A stretch of 64,000 bases of DNA from Ulva prolifera (lineage: Eukaryota > Chlorophyta > Ulvophyceae > Ulvales > Ulvaceae): contig CM041196.1 in assembly GCA_023078555.1 (NCBI GenBank), positions 3,348,001-3,412,000 of the forward strand. The letters run 5' to 3'. Shown here one piece after another: positions 34,726 through 48,482 of the stretch. The first letter of the stretch is position 1; every line of letters begins with the position of its first letter. Below the pieces are notes generated by a model. That model did not search any database. It was not told the DNA's origin and worked only from the letters and a program-made list of their open reading frames with translations. The translations under genes and the position numbers were made by a program.

Positions 34726-37700
34726 TCATGACATTGAAAGTTCGGCCCCATCAACATCCCGTGGGCTGTGATGTGTGGCATTAGCTCCACCTTGCATGTG
34801 CCCAGATATGCTCCTTGACTGGGCATCATTTATGAAGTGATACTGGCTGTTTGCAAACACATCTTCTGGTCGTGATGTGGGAGAGACTGCGACTAGTGGG
34901 GCTGTGTACTGGGACTCGGCCATGGCCGTGCCCGCGGGTGCCTGCATATCAGTTTTGGCCTTACGTGCACCCTACTACGTGATTGCACTTGCATCATGGT
35001 GCAGTTTGTTGTCAGCTCAGAAATTGCATTCCAGAAAATGCGTACCGCTTGTGGATCTTCCACGACGGGATAGATGGGTTGAGGATCAGGCTTGGAAGGT
35101 TTCATTGACACTGTGCCTTGGCGAGCCTCAAGCTCAGCTAGGATCATGTTGTCATCGGGCCTGAACAGCCACTTCAAAGACCGTTCAAAGTACCTGCGCA
35201 CAGATACGTAACACTCTGGCTACACATTTGCAGCTTTCAACATTGCTGCAGTGAGCCAGCCTCAATTGTGCATCACCTACAATGTCTGAGCCAATTGTTT
35301 GAGCCAATCATTGCGCCAGCACTGCGGCACCACTGCTGGGCACGCTCAACAACTCATGTGCGCTCTTGAAACAAATTCTTGACGATGTACACATTCAACC
35401 CAAAACATTGGCAGAGTGAAACGTACAGTAAAAAGCAGGCATGGCGAGACACACCTGATCGTGAATGTCATTGTGTACACCGTCACCAATGCAACCCAGA
35501 AGAACGCAGTCGACATGATGTTGACACCGACACCAGAGTTTTCCATGTCCCATATGCCCATTGACTGCATCACCACCGGTGAAAGGAGTACGTATGGGTA
35601 CACCAACAAGTATGAAAGGGCGCAGACTGCTGCAAACCATGCTGTCCAATAACGCGCCACAATCATGATTTCACTTGTCACAACACCCAGCATACAGATG
35701 AAGATTGTCTTCCCGACAGAGAAGATGTCAATAGTAGATCTGTCAGCCAGGGGTGATGCCGCAAGGAAGGGGACGAAGAAGCAAATGGCAGCGTCCAGAA
35801 AAGCCTGCACAGGTATGCACGCTGCTTAACCTCTATACAAAACCACAGCAAAGGTGGGTCTCCGCCTGCTTGCATTGACCAAGCAGGGCCAATCACTGAC
35901 CCAATCGAGACTGCGCCACGCGGCAGAAACATTCATCAAGAGCATATGCAACTGTCGACATTGCAAATGTAGTTTTGTCATCCCATCTCGCCCACACGAA
36001 GTACATGTGCCAGCATCCCCAGCCAAACATTGGTCACATAAACCAATGACCAGACGGCAAATGTGTAGTTCTGCGGAATCGCACATGCAGCACGCCCGTC
36101 TTCCAGAAGATTGGGATGCTGAGGCCACGGCTCTTGTTGTATGTCCGTGGGAAGCGCTGCATCGTCTCAAACTTGCAGGGCTGATCCAGCAGCGAGAAGA
36201 ACAGGATTGGCAGGGACGTGAAGATGACGTTGTACACCGCTGCTGAAATGTCATCTACCAGCGTTTGCCCTGAAAACCCGTTGAAAATCTGGAAGTAGAA
36301 TAGGACGCCCGCAAAGCATGAATTTTTGTAGAATGAGTACTTGATCAGGCGCCCTAGACGATACTGACTGACCTGTCCATGCACCAACAGTAGCCGTGTG
36401 AGGAATCGGAACTGTGTAATCGCATAGTCACTATTGTTCACAGCCTGCCGGCCTTCCTTGCCGGCAATTCCGATGCCAACATCGGCCGCCTGAATCATCG
36501 CCACATCGTTGGCACCATCCCCAATTGAAAGCATCTTGCCCTGCAACAAACTTCACGGTGGAAAATCACACAGTTTGTAAGAGGGCTGAAACCCTGTTGT
36601 GAAATGTAGCACAATACAGACAGCTCTGCTGTCTATCTACCTGTCATGGCCAGAAGCACGGCTATCAGGTCATCATAGCTGTGAGGAGGTTGCGCTGCAC
36701 TATCTGTGGTAGCATACCTGCAAGTTTCGTGTCTGCTTGGCGAACTTCTTCAGCAGCGAAAATCTGAGTGGCTCTGTGACCAGCCTCAGCTCGAATTCGC
36801 GCATCATTGTCACGATCCGCGCCTTCTGGCTTGGCGATGCCCGGCACACAACAACAGACCCGCACAGGGACCCCAGCTTGGCAAGATACCTCTCAGCTTC
36901 CGCGTCCTTGAGCACGTGAGTTAGAGTCTTGCCGTCAACGACGAGCTGGGTCGCATCCAGCGTGTCTCGCATTGCAACAGCCCGATTTATCAGCTGCATA
37001 TCCGAGACACATCAACAAACACCAAGTGCCGCCTGCTTGATGTCCTCCCATGAAAGGCAACAATGACCAACACAGAGACACAGCGTACAACACGCCAGAT
37101 GATGCGATCTTCAGGGAGCAGTGCAGGACCTTTGTTATTAGGCTACAATTCCCAGCCGCAGTGAATTGCAAAGATTGCTCCACTTGCACAAAATAACACC
37201 AACAGCTTTGGGATACAACACCACCAATGAACACGAAAGGCACCTTTCTCCTCTGGAACAACCTGGTCGGTTCTGGTCAACGAACTTGGAGATGGGCCCC
37301 ATACCTCTTGCATCCGGGCCATGGCAGCGTCTCTGGAGTTTGAGTTGCAGATCAGGAGATTGTCCTGCCCTTGAAAAAGTCGGCATGAAATTGCAATGTT
37401 GATCGCCGTTTCCTGCTTGTCACCCGTGATCATCCACACCTTGATGCCTGCCTCAATCAGTGTTGCAATCGATTCCGGAACTTCATCCTGAAGCTTGTCT
37501 TCAATTGCTGTCACGCCAATAAGCTCAAGGTTGCTCTCGATTTCATTCATCAGCTGCAGAACACATCTGGCACGTTATGTTGGTACCACGGTCCATGGGT
37601 GTTGTAGCGATGATGTGATCGGCCTTTGCGACCCACATTTCTACACACAAAATTTCAAAACAGAGATGTTGTGTACCCTGTTCAAGACTCAACACAAGAT

Positions 37701-40700
37701 GCGTCAGGAAAGAGTATCAAGTAAGCTTCCGCGCGATGGCAATCATGGCATACTGAAAGCACATCAGCAGCACACAGTTGTGCCATGGCATACATCTCAG
37801 TCGAGACCATCACATGGAAGGCTGTGTTTGACAGGCATGTCATTGAATTGTTGGGATACACTGAGATCTGAGCCTACGCAAGACCACTGAGGAAAGGCTG
37901 CCAGGGCACCTTAGTGAAGATACGAAGTCCTGATAATGACGTTTCGTGCACAAGATGGAAGGCACAAGACCATCGACAATCAAAACAGCACCACGACATC
38001 GCATTGTGGTGGACCAGCACGTGCAAGACAAACTGCGCATAAATGACATTGACAGTGCCAACATGCTTCGAAGACGCACCTTGTCCTCACAGCTCTCATC
38101 ATCTGCGAGAGCCCCTTGCGCCTCAACAAAGCGGCGATCCCAATCCGCGTACACATTCGCCGGGATGATACGTGTGCCAATCACTAGTGTGCGCAAGCCC
38201 TTGGTGGCAAAGTAATGGAGGTTATCCTGCACTCTCTCCAGGAGATCTGGGCTGGTGTCCGGCGACAGCCTCTTTAGCATCATGGCATCTGCGCCTTTGC
38301 ACATCAGCTTGATGGTGCCATCCGGACACCGCAAAATGACGGACATTCGCTGCCGCTCGCTTGAGAATTCCATCACTTCCAAAGTCTCGAAAGCATGTTC
38401 CTCGCCCAGGATGTTAAGCACAGTATGTGTTGCTGACCGAGACACGAACTCAAAGCCCAGGGTCCGTGCGCACTCCACCAGGGCCACTTCGTCAGGCGAT
38501 GGTCCCTGCAACCATAGCCACATGCCCAATGCCGAAAAAGACGCAGTTGTTCTGCATCAGATCCCCAAGTGGCAGGGAGTGTCATGCACAGGTGATACTC
38601 AAGGCATTATCATGCATGCTTTGCTGCCGGATGGTATAGATACACCACAAGAAAAGTCAACTACAAAAATGTGGTCACACTGCAACGGTAGTCGTACTGA
38701 TGGGCAAGATAGCTCACCTGATACTGCGCATCGCCATCCGAAGTGTCGACCAGTAGTGCATGGCAAAGTGCCAGGTTCAACCAGAAGTCAACCAAATGGT
38801 GAGGCAGGAAGTGCCCTGCCTCTGCACCCAGACTTCCCTGTTTCCCAGAAACAGAGTCCTTCATGGAAAGAATGTCTTGAGGGCTGCCAATGCCTGATAT
38901 CGCTTTGGACCACGCTTTGGGGTCATTTTTAATCGTCTGCAATCAATTGATCACGATCTAGACATTTGATGCATTGACAGCAGAAGCGATTGGCGAAATG
39001 TCATGTTCCAGGATCAAAATGACGAGCTGACTTGCGAATGTACGCTCGCTGCGGCATCACAGGTTTCTAGCATTGGCTGGCATTGCGATTGCATCATGAC
39101 TCGGTGCAAGACGCAGCTGTCAGGTGTGGCGCTACCAATTGACCACAGATCAAGTCAAAATCAATGCAGCACGCTGAGGCCAGTCACACCTGCATTGCAC
39201 TGTGCATCTGTTCAGAGAAATACTTGATACCTGAGAACCCTTGCAGATCTGTATGGTCCTCCAGCCTCTTATTCAGGTCACCAAGGGGCTGCCCTTTGAT
39301 CGCAATTAGACGCAGTCGCATCTCATTAGATGTCAAAGTGCCAGTTTTATCACTGAAGATGTAGTCGACCTTTCCCAGATCCTCATTGAGGTTGGAGTTT
39401 CGGCAGCGTGCCCCCTCCCCGTTCTCATCCCGCATTTCCCTGTCAAAGTTGATGAACACAAAACCTTGCCAGAACTTGACAATTTCCAGTGTCACAAATA
39501 AGGAAATAGGTACAAGATAGGAATATAGGATCCAGAAGGTGATGAACACTAGCAGTGTGTAGAGCAAGCCATTCTCCTTGTTACCTTGAGTGTATGACTC
39601 AAAGTCCAGGTAGTACCGCCGCTTGCCCTGCGAGAACAATGCAGCATAATCATGCATGTGGTCACTGCGAAATCTGCATATAATTATTGTATACAACAAG
39701 ACTTGATCTTATCGCAGATATCAGGTGAGTAGCATACCTCAGTTTCTCGCCAAATGTAGTTCAACACGGCACAGATGACGCATAGGCACACTTGCGCCAT
39801 GATGAGGATTGCCACCTGAATGCCATTCCAACAATCAGGTAACCCACATAAGGAGACTCGCAGGGACGTTCACAAACTGCAACCAGAGTAAGTCCCAACA
39901 ATGCCGCATCGTCGCATGCAGTTAAGGCCCATAAATTGCCAAAGACTTGCCTGCATATTCAGGAAATGATCAAAGCTCCCGATCTTCAGTGGTGCCGCTG
40001 CGCTGTTCATCTGGATGCGTGTGTCCTTCCCTGTGTAAACTACGAGTCCCAAGACGCTGTGGCTGTTTTTCAGCATGCACCCACGCAGCAGCATCTGGTT
40101 CATGGTGATAGGGAGAATCTTGCCGGGATCGCCAGGTGCTTGTTTGATTGAAGCACGTCCGCGGAAATTATGCAGATTACTGTTTGGCATCTCACATTCT
40201 ACTTCCAGCATCAAGTCCAGCAACGCCTCTGGATCTGGGCTATCAGGATAGTCTTCGGCATCAAGAACTTGCCTGCAGCATAAGACAACTACTAAACAAG
40301 CAATCGATCCCATGGTGCAATGCCTGCCGAAAAATGAGTTGAGTTGCAGGTCTACTGACATAGCTTTGACAGAGCAATGTGCACAACAAAGCAAGCCAAA
40401 AATGGTACAAACAGCATTCTTATCAAATGGTGTGGGCTGCAGTCCAGGACCGACTGGAATACAGCTTGCCACACAGCTAAGATGCTTCAGGATACAACAA
40501 TCCAAAACAAGCAGCACACAAGATCCAGAACAGACCTCTTGACTTTCAGATTTGTTTCACCGTCCAAGTTGGTTGTCTTGACGTAGCAGATGCGTTCTGG
40601 AAGTTCGCAGTGCAGACAGATCAGATCTGCTGGGAACAGGTCATTGTCAAACACCTTCACCACATCCCCGACCTTGACCTCACTCCATCGACATTGGTGC

Positions 40701-41651
40701 TCTTTCCACGGTCCATCTGCGTCACGCTTCATCACAGTCGTCATGGAATTGTTTGTCTTGTGATCCTCCCCCTGCCGCTTTTTATCCTCGACAACAGCTT
40801 TGATGGCTGCTGCCAACAGAACAAAGCTGAGAGCCATTGTTGCTCCGTAGCCAGCAAATGGTGAAACTTCTTCCCACCAGGACAATGCCGCCTGGAACAG
40901 TGGCATGAGCTCAACACATGCGGCAGTCATGCATCGAATGAAATTGGTCAAAATTTTCGCATGCCTTTTTTGACAGTCATACCTGAAAGAGGAAATACAC
41001 GTATGCCACGCGCGAGAACATCTCAAAAAGGAACTTGGGTATGAAGGTGATGAAGTAGCGATCATATTTGGCAGTCGACACTGCATTGCCCTCCAACTTA
41101 GCCAAGTGAGGATGATCATCTTGGCCGGTCCACGGAATATAGCGGGAGTTTTGATTGGACGTATCGATCCCCTGTTCATTTGAGCTCTGCAGCAAAGCGA
41201 TCATTGAGAACAGTGCAGAAACGGGGCAGTACATCCTTGCATGCAAATGTGAGACTGGAGTCCGATTGATTTTCAAATGGAATGTCACTGCATCTGACCA
41301 ACACTGTGAACACTTGATTTCACGTCCTGGTAGGAATGACCAAGTGCCAGTGCAATTCAACGTAGAGACGTGACATTGCTCACTGAAGCAAGCATAATGA
41401 CATGCTGCCCTGGTGAATGTGTTGCCAGACTCAAGGTGTCCGGAGAAGGAAGTGGGAAGGCATACCGCAGCAGCATTGGCCTCTCGCTTTGACACGGCAT
41501 AAGCCTTCTGGGCTCTATGGTCTGCAATAGACGACATACGACGGACATGCTTGCTATTTAAAGAACTTGTTTCTGATAAACTCTGAGCATTGTCCACACT
41601 GAGCGGCACCGTCGCCGTCTCTCGCCCTGAGTGATCCTGTGGCGCGTGCAT
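34726..41651 (-). CDS. ALA: P4-type ATPase, phospholipid flippase
   Basis: It uses ATP to move phospholipids to the cytosolic leaflet of secretory or plasma membranes. About 13 exons run from an ATG at 41651 (MHAPQDHSGRE) to a stop at 34726. In order: the N-terminal family stretch KYDRYFITFIPKFLFEMF, VWSEVKVGDVVKV-type actuator text, TTNLDGETNLK (the P4 form of TGE), PISLFVTLEIVK in helix 4 (Ile-Ser in place of cation-pump ligands), and the phosphorylation site FSDKTGTLTSNEM near 39.35 kb. Then come GPSPDEVALVECA, MCKGADAMM, WMITGDKQETAINIA, VVCRASPSQKA and GDGANDVAMIQAADVGIGI, followed by the C-terminal membrane helices with YKNSCFAGVLFYFQIFNGFSG. The last exon is a polar tail. P4-ATPases usually need a Cdc50 partner; none is in this window. 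Individual splice sites were not all resolved, and the start could lie in an earlier exon. Confidence 0.93.
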
Positions 41652-44600
41652 CGTCAAGCAGGTGGTCCACACCCAGCCCTTCGACTTGTAGCAGGACCTT
41701 TCTTCTGTGTGCCCGAGGTCTCAACGGGACAGGCGGAGAGTCGACATGTCGTCATCCTTGCCTACTTCCGGCATCAGCATGTACTGTCGGAAACACGGAT
41801 TCAAAAGCTTCGACAATATCCTGAGCAAAGCTCTGAAACTATATAGAGTTCACCCATAGGTTGTCACGAGTCACGTATGGCATCACATCATGACGAGGAG
41901 AATGCGTTAGATCCACGCGCTTCATGTCAGTTTGTGCCATAGCGTCTGGCAGCCGAGACTTTTCGGGAGGTGATATGTTCAGGTCACTCTGCCGTTAGCT
42001 GTATTGTCAACAAGTGGTGAGGTGATGCACAGTCAACGCGATCACGCCGATCCAGCTGCATGCATAGTCACCGAAACACGTTCAAGCCTTGATATGGCGA
42101 ATCGCTTACACCAGCATGCTAGCAGTTCATCCAAAGGTATAATGCTTGCTTAATGTTTCTGGCTGTAACAAAATACTCGTAGCTTGCAGTCTTTGGACCG
42201 TACACATCGTTCCACAAATTGGCCGCACTTCTCTGCAGGATCGGCATGGCAGATTCAGGCGGAGTCAATGTGTAATTTCTCTTGGCCAACGTGCGGGCGA
42301 TCGGCTAGACCGCGGCTTGACACCGCGACAGCTTCACGCGCAGTGCATTCCGGGAATGAGCCGGTCTAGCGTTGGCTACGTATTCTCTCCTCAGGGTGTG
42401 CTCGCACCGTTGCAGACATTCTTCACCGTGGTAGCGTGGACATTTGTTCTGCAAAATCTTAGTCAAGCATCTGAGGCCACATCGACTGCCTGCGAGAGAC
42501 ATGCGCTTGATCTAAGCTGCCCAAGGGTTTCAGCAGTTATAGCTGGACTCGCGATTGGCCCTGTAGTTCTCTGCGGCACCTCGTGCATGTTCTCTGCTGC
42601 TCAAAGTGGCTGACCGGTCCTGAGGACACACTACCAGAGTCAGCCAAGGGCAGCAGTCGGACCAGGCCATGCTATCAGAGCCTACGATTGTGCAGTGATC
42701 ACGTGCAGGACAGGAGTCGCGGCCGTTAAGTTATGAGCCCTGAGAAACCTTTTGATGACCATGTTCGCTTGGCGCCGATCACTGTACGTGTGTTAAGGAG
42801 AGGATGCCATCAACGTAGGATGCTAAAAAATGCCATCATATTCGAAGTCAAGCTAACAGGCCCAATGGGCACAGAACGACCTGACACCAGAAAATGCACA
42901 CAACATCCTGACATGAGGACACGCCATCTATGCCGTAGCATCTGACAGCTGTCCCCAGGTGACAGAATCACAGGGCGCCTTTCTGCTTCACATATAACAC
43001 AAATACACAAAATCACTAACGCCAGCAGCTCATGGCCTCATGGCTGCTCCGAGCACCAATGGGCGAGACAAACAAACTCAAGCGAACACCCACGCGCTCG
43101 GCCTGGGGCACACCAGTATGCAGATGCAGCTATGGCAAAATCCAGCCAACGTCCGACAGCACAAACCAAACAAAGGGCCATGGTCTGGGGATGGGCTGAT
43201 GGTTAGCTGCTGCAAAAGACAAGGGTCGTTGCAGGCCGCTAGGCGGAATTCTTGACAGAGCATGTACCCCTCAGAGCTGCAAAGCATGAGAGGCGTAACG
43301 AGGGATCTGGATGCAGCATGAGTCAGCGCCTCAATGGTAAGGGCATTGGATGACCTGTGCATTGGCCCTGCATCTATCTATCCATCACTCAGGAAACACA
43401 TCAGCTCGAACGCAATGCTTGAACTATTCTCACACCGATCGCATGGTCACCCTTGGGCTTCCTACTTGAGCCTGAATCGCGGCAGCTTGCACAACATTGA
43501 TGGCATCATCTCTGATCTTCAGCGCACACACCTGATATCCATGGACTTGGGTTGCGCACGTTTTGAGCGTCTGGGGTGCAAGAATGTTGTTGCATGGCGG
43601 TTGTGTCGAGCGCATCCAGTCATGATTGTTCTGCTTCAGGCCTTGGCTGTACCTTGGGTATGCTGTGTTCCAGAACTTGTGCTGCACACGGTTTGTGCGG
43701 TGCTACCTACCTCTTTTATTGTCCTTGCATTACACAGACCTGGGCAATATCGTCCCGTGGCTGACAGGACAAGACGGTGAGTTCCGTGCTGTAACGGCAG
43801 CAACCTTCTCTCATGCAAGACCATGCCTGTACATTCAGTGGTTTCATCCCTAGCCGATGCATGCACAGATTCATGCACGGCGAATTCTGTCCGCGTCCGT
43901 GTCGGCCATGGCGCGCTTAACACAAAGAACCTTCCGGCGATGTGGCTACATGCTGCCCAGCGCTCTGTCGCACGGCTGCAGCATACCTCGCATATTTTCT
44001 GGCCAAAATTTCACATTAGCAGCAACGGTCCAACTTTGCGGTGTATTGCGCATTCCGGCAGAAGCACGCTGAATTTGTGGCCGCAATAGTTAAAAGCTGC
44101 CGTGCAGCAGGAGCCTTCGAAAATTTGTGCCGGAAGTGGCAGGCAGTTCGTCTCAAGCGTTTGTCGTCATTGTATCGTGTTCTTGAGTACATCTATCGCG
44201 TTGCATAGATTCTTCTTGAAGGGGTCTGTATGGCTGCCGTAAAATCCATACACAAGCCTGGTGGACGGCAAACATGCGCAAGGCCAGCGAAAGGGTAGGC
44301 TGAAACATCTCCGACACATCGTTTTTTTCTGCTCACGGCCGCTGCATGGCTGCATATGATCGCTACTGCAAACTTCCACGTTCATGGGGCGCACAAGCTC
44401 CGACTGTCGCGCTGCCGTCGCATCTATGCCCGTGTATTCGTTGCCTACAGCGGCTCCCGGCCTGATACGGAAGTCATCATCTTTCTTTCCGGTCCATTTG
44501 CGGCTTCCGCGCGTCCGCTGGTTGGAACTGACGTTGACATTCGCCACCTGCCACGGAGTACGGAGTGTCGGAGGGTCTTGTCTTGCACAGCATTTGCTTG

Positions 44601-44659
44601 CAAATATGTGCCCCTTGCTAGCTTCTGCAGGATAGTCTTGGTCCGTGATCGCCTTCTGT
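41652..44659. other. Gene-free stretch between divergent P4-ATPase and SPP genes
   Basis: About 3 kb that must include both promoters. No frame shows a recognisable domain. A copy of the dispersed ~40-nt motif lies near 43697. Additional 5' non-coding exons of either neighbour could be present. Confidence 0.45.
43697..43735 (+). repeat. Dispersed ~40-nt motif, copy 3
   Basis: It shares GCGGTGCTACCT, then GTCCTTGCA and ACAC at the same spacing as copies 2 and 4. The middle is more diverged. Confidence 0.35.
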
Positions 44660-47600
44660 ATGTGCAGTGCGGCGAGAATTGGCTCTCGCGGACCAGCGGC
44701 CAGGCGCATCGGCCCGCACACCCGCTCCACGACCAAGGGCGTCACTGCGACTGCAGCCATTCCTCAGGATGGCGAACGCAACATCGTGGCAACAGCAACA
44801 GCAGAGTCAGCTCCTCCCGTTTCAGTGGACCTGGACACACCTCTGCCTTCGCACCCAGAACTGGTTCGTGGTCGCCTTGAGAACGGTTTCGAATACGTTA
44901 TCATCCCCAATCGCAGCCCACCAAACCGCTTTGAGGCGCATTTGCAGGTGTGCATGCCTTTCAATCTCTGTGCCTCTGCAGCAGCGTGTCATTTTGCACC
45001 ACCGTCCTTCGGTGCCAAGGCTGTCCAGATATCGGGTGTGACAGAGGCCTTCCCCAACAATACGCGGGATGACACGCATACATGCAGTGTCAGACCATCA
45101 ATTCTTATTGATGTCGGCTGCATGTGAGGCACTGCCTGTGCATTGCCATGTCACCGCTGCGCTGGAGCACATTGTCAGTGACTTGTCCAGCTGCATCCTC
45201 TGCCATTCACATTTTGCACCATCCTACTCATCGCGCTCACTCCTATGTTCCTCACATTTTTTATTACCTCAAAGGACCGGAAATCCACGATCGATTTGCT
45301 TCTGTTGCGCCTACCCCGTCTCACCCTCCTCCACCTGGCCCTCACATACAGATGCACGTCGGTTCCATCCATGAGAATGACGACGAGCAAGGCGTCGCCC
45401 ACTTCGTTGAGCACGTCACCTTTCTTGGCTCAACAAAGCGTGAGTCTCTGCTGTCGCTCGGCGTGCGCTCGAATGCATACACCGACTTTCACCACACCGT
45501 CTTCCACATGTCGAGTGAGATCAAGAACGACTTGTACAACATGGAGATGCTACCGCACGTCATCGATGCCCTGGCAGAAATTGCCTTCCGTGCGGAGTTC
45601 CTGCGCACACGAATTGAGAAAGAGCGCAAGGCAGTGCTGGCAGAAGCGCAGATGATGAACACTATCGAGTACCGCATGGACTGCCAGCTCCTAGGCTACC
45701 TGCACCAGGAGAACGAGCTCGGCAATCGCTTCCCCATCGGCCTTGTTGACCAGGTATAGACCCACGTGCTGCTGCTCAATCATTGCACCCAGCTTGGTGG
45801 GCTGGCGACCTGTGGTGCCGGACTGCAGCTGAAAAGGTTGGACCGAAGTCAAAGCATATAGAGTGACTCTTTTTAAGTCAGCCTGGTCACCGCAGCGGTG
45901 CTGGGCCCATGCTGCCAAAGAGCTCTAGATGAAAACCAACATGCGTGATTGCTGTCCACAATCATGTGTCTCTGTACTTGCATCTAGTTTCCATCATGTA
46001 CACCTCTTGCTTCATCATTGCCCTCCAGATGTCTGCATTCAGAGTCACCTGCGGGCGCTGACACCGGATTGCAACCGCATCTGGTCAATATGCCCGCCCG
46101 GACAGCAGGAGGTGCCGAAACCACCTGGCAAGCAATACGGCTGTGTCCGTGTCTCATCAGGCCACGCTTGCCTGCAGGTCAAGGCGTGGGATCGCGAGAA
46201 GCTGCACGGCTTCTGGCAGAAGTGGTACTTCCCAGCCAACGGGACTCTCTACATTGTCGGTGACATCTCCACCCCGGCTGCCCTGAGCATGACGGTGAAG
46301 CTCATCCAGACGCACTTTGGCAGTGTTGATGCTGGCAAGCAGGCTGATGGGTCGCCTAAGGCCCGCAACCTCGGGCTGCCTCCTGTGAGGCACGCTTTTG
46401 GCATTGGGGAGCTTCCAGAGGGTGTGCCTCTGTCACTGGTCGCTGGGCCATGCATGGCATGCTGCCGTCGGTGGCATGCTGATCGTGTACTTGTCTACAC
46501 ACGGCACGGGCATTTTGATCGTGCATCTGTGGTGTGTGGCTGCTGGGTTTTGCTGGAGTGGAGCTTGTGTGGAACGATGTGTGTGATGCACTGAAAAGGT
46601 CAGCTTTTTACACTGGCTAATGATCTGCCTGCAGCTGTAGCGAGCGTCAATGTGCTGGTGACCTCCGCAGCCATGTCCGGTGTGATGAGTGGGCTGTGGA
46701 ATTGTTGACCGAGAGAGGATTTGTTAGTGTTTGATCGATGTGTTGGTGATGTGCAGGGGAGCACAAGCCCTGCAAGGTGTCGATGTTCCGGCACTCGCTT
46801 GTCTCGAACTACATCCTATCTGTGTTCGCCAAGCTGCCAGTGCACCCAATGAAGACTCTGCGGCACGCACGGGAGCAGGTGTGGCACCCTATTCTCCTGC
46901 TGTGCCCACGGCTGCAATGAGGGCACCCGCTTTCAGGGCTGGATCTGGCCCGCAAGTGCCCATTCTTAGATCCATCCCTCATGAGCTGTGCTCTTTTCGC
47001 GCGGAACGCAGGTTTGGCTCTGTGAATTGGTGAGCATGGAGCATGTCGCCATTTGCTGCAGCCTACGAGGTATGTGGCGACTATGGTCGTGTGCCAGGAT
47101 GGGACCCATATGCACTGCAAGGTTGGTCCGCTGGTGATATTGACGCCGTGAACACTTGCCAGGAAGCACGTGTTCTTACAGACACGATGCTGCGGACTCC
47201 CGCGCAACATGTCGGATGCTTTCCTGCCGGCTCATCAGTCCCCCAACGGCGGATGACGCTATTGCCATGCCGATGCATCCAACTCGGGTATACCTGTGCA
47301 TGCTCAAATATCGCGCTCACCCGTTTGTTCAGGCTCGGTCGCCTCGCAGGTGATTTACCGGATCCTTGTGTCGACATATCAACGGCGAATAAATGCACGG
47401 TACATCGATGGCGACGAGCAGTTCCATGCTATCGATTACGAGATCGCAGACTCGAGCCGCGAATCAAGTTGCGTTGTCGCACTCACGATCACGGCAGAGC
47501 CGAAGGACTGGGAGCAGGCGACTCGCGTCGCTGTCCAGGAGGCCCAGCGCATGCAGCAACACGGCATCACGCAGAGCGAGCTCGACCAGTACATGGCCGC

Positions 47601-48447
47601 TCTCATGAGCAGCTCTGCGCAACAGGCAGCCGCGACGGACACGACGCCGCATATCGAGATGCTTGAGCTCGCCATGGAGTGCCTGACAAATGGCCAGGTC
47701 CTCAACAGCAACAACCAGGCGCACGAGGTACGCAAGCTCTGCAGGCGCCCGTGCGTCATCTTCTGCAGCGTTTCTAATCTGTTGGCTGCCTGTGCGGACG
47801 GGTGGTCAAGCTCATTCTGATAGCGACCTGCCGGCCACTATCAATCGAAGAGCCTGTGCTTCCTCGCACTTGCAGCGCCATCTTCATCGCCCTCTCTGCT
47901 TGATCTGCTGCTTTGCGAGACAATTTTCTGGCCACCCTCAAAGCGGACACCGCATGAGCCTTCCCACATCGCCATGCCGACAGACGATGAGCCAGGTGTC
48001 CTGTGCAGGCGATGGAGGCGATCGCGGACCAGGTGACGCTGGAGGACGTGCACGCGATCGCACGCTCCTTCTTCTCGTTCATCGGCGACTACGGCCACGA
48101 GGCCGAGGCACGTGCCGACCACGCCGCGAACCCTGGAAAGTTCTACCACCCGGGGCCGATCCGCACGACGTCCATCATCGCGTGCGTGCCGACGTTTGTG
48201 ATGGAGAGCGGCGACGCGATCGAGGGCGGCATCAGCGCGCGCGCTGGCGCCAGCATGAGCACCGGTGGCCACCTTGACGGCTCGGACATCGATGTCGACA
48301 AGATCGTGCAGCCCGGCAGCCTGCTCGAGGTCGAGTCCGAGGAGCCCCCAGTTCCAGGGTCCATCAAGTGCGCTCCACGCGCCTTTGCTGAGCCTTGCGG
48401 TGTTGTCACACTGCCCCAGCAGCGCAGCGTGTCAGGCAGCGTCCACA

Positions 48448-48482
<35 letters not shown>

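Noticed and set aside
42146-42613. 155-codon plus-strand frame with a possible hydrophobic helix
   Set aside because: No domain, no ATG start at its reported beginning, no biased third positions and no splice-linked partners.
43334-43780. 148-codon plus-strand frame
   Set aside because: It overlaps a dispersed-motif copy and shows no domain or codon bias; probably chance.
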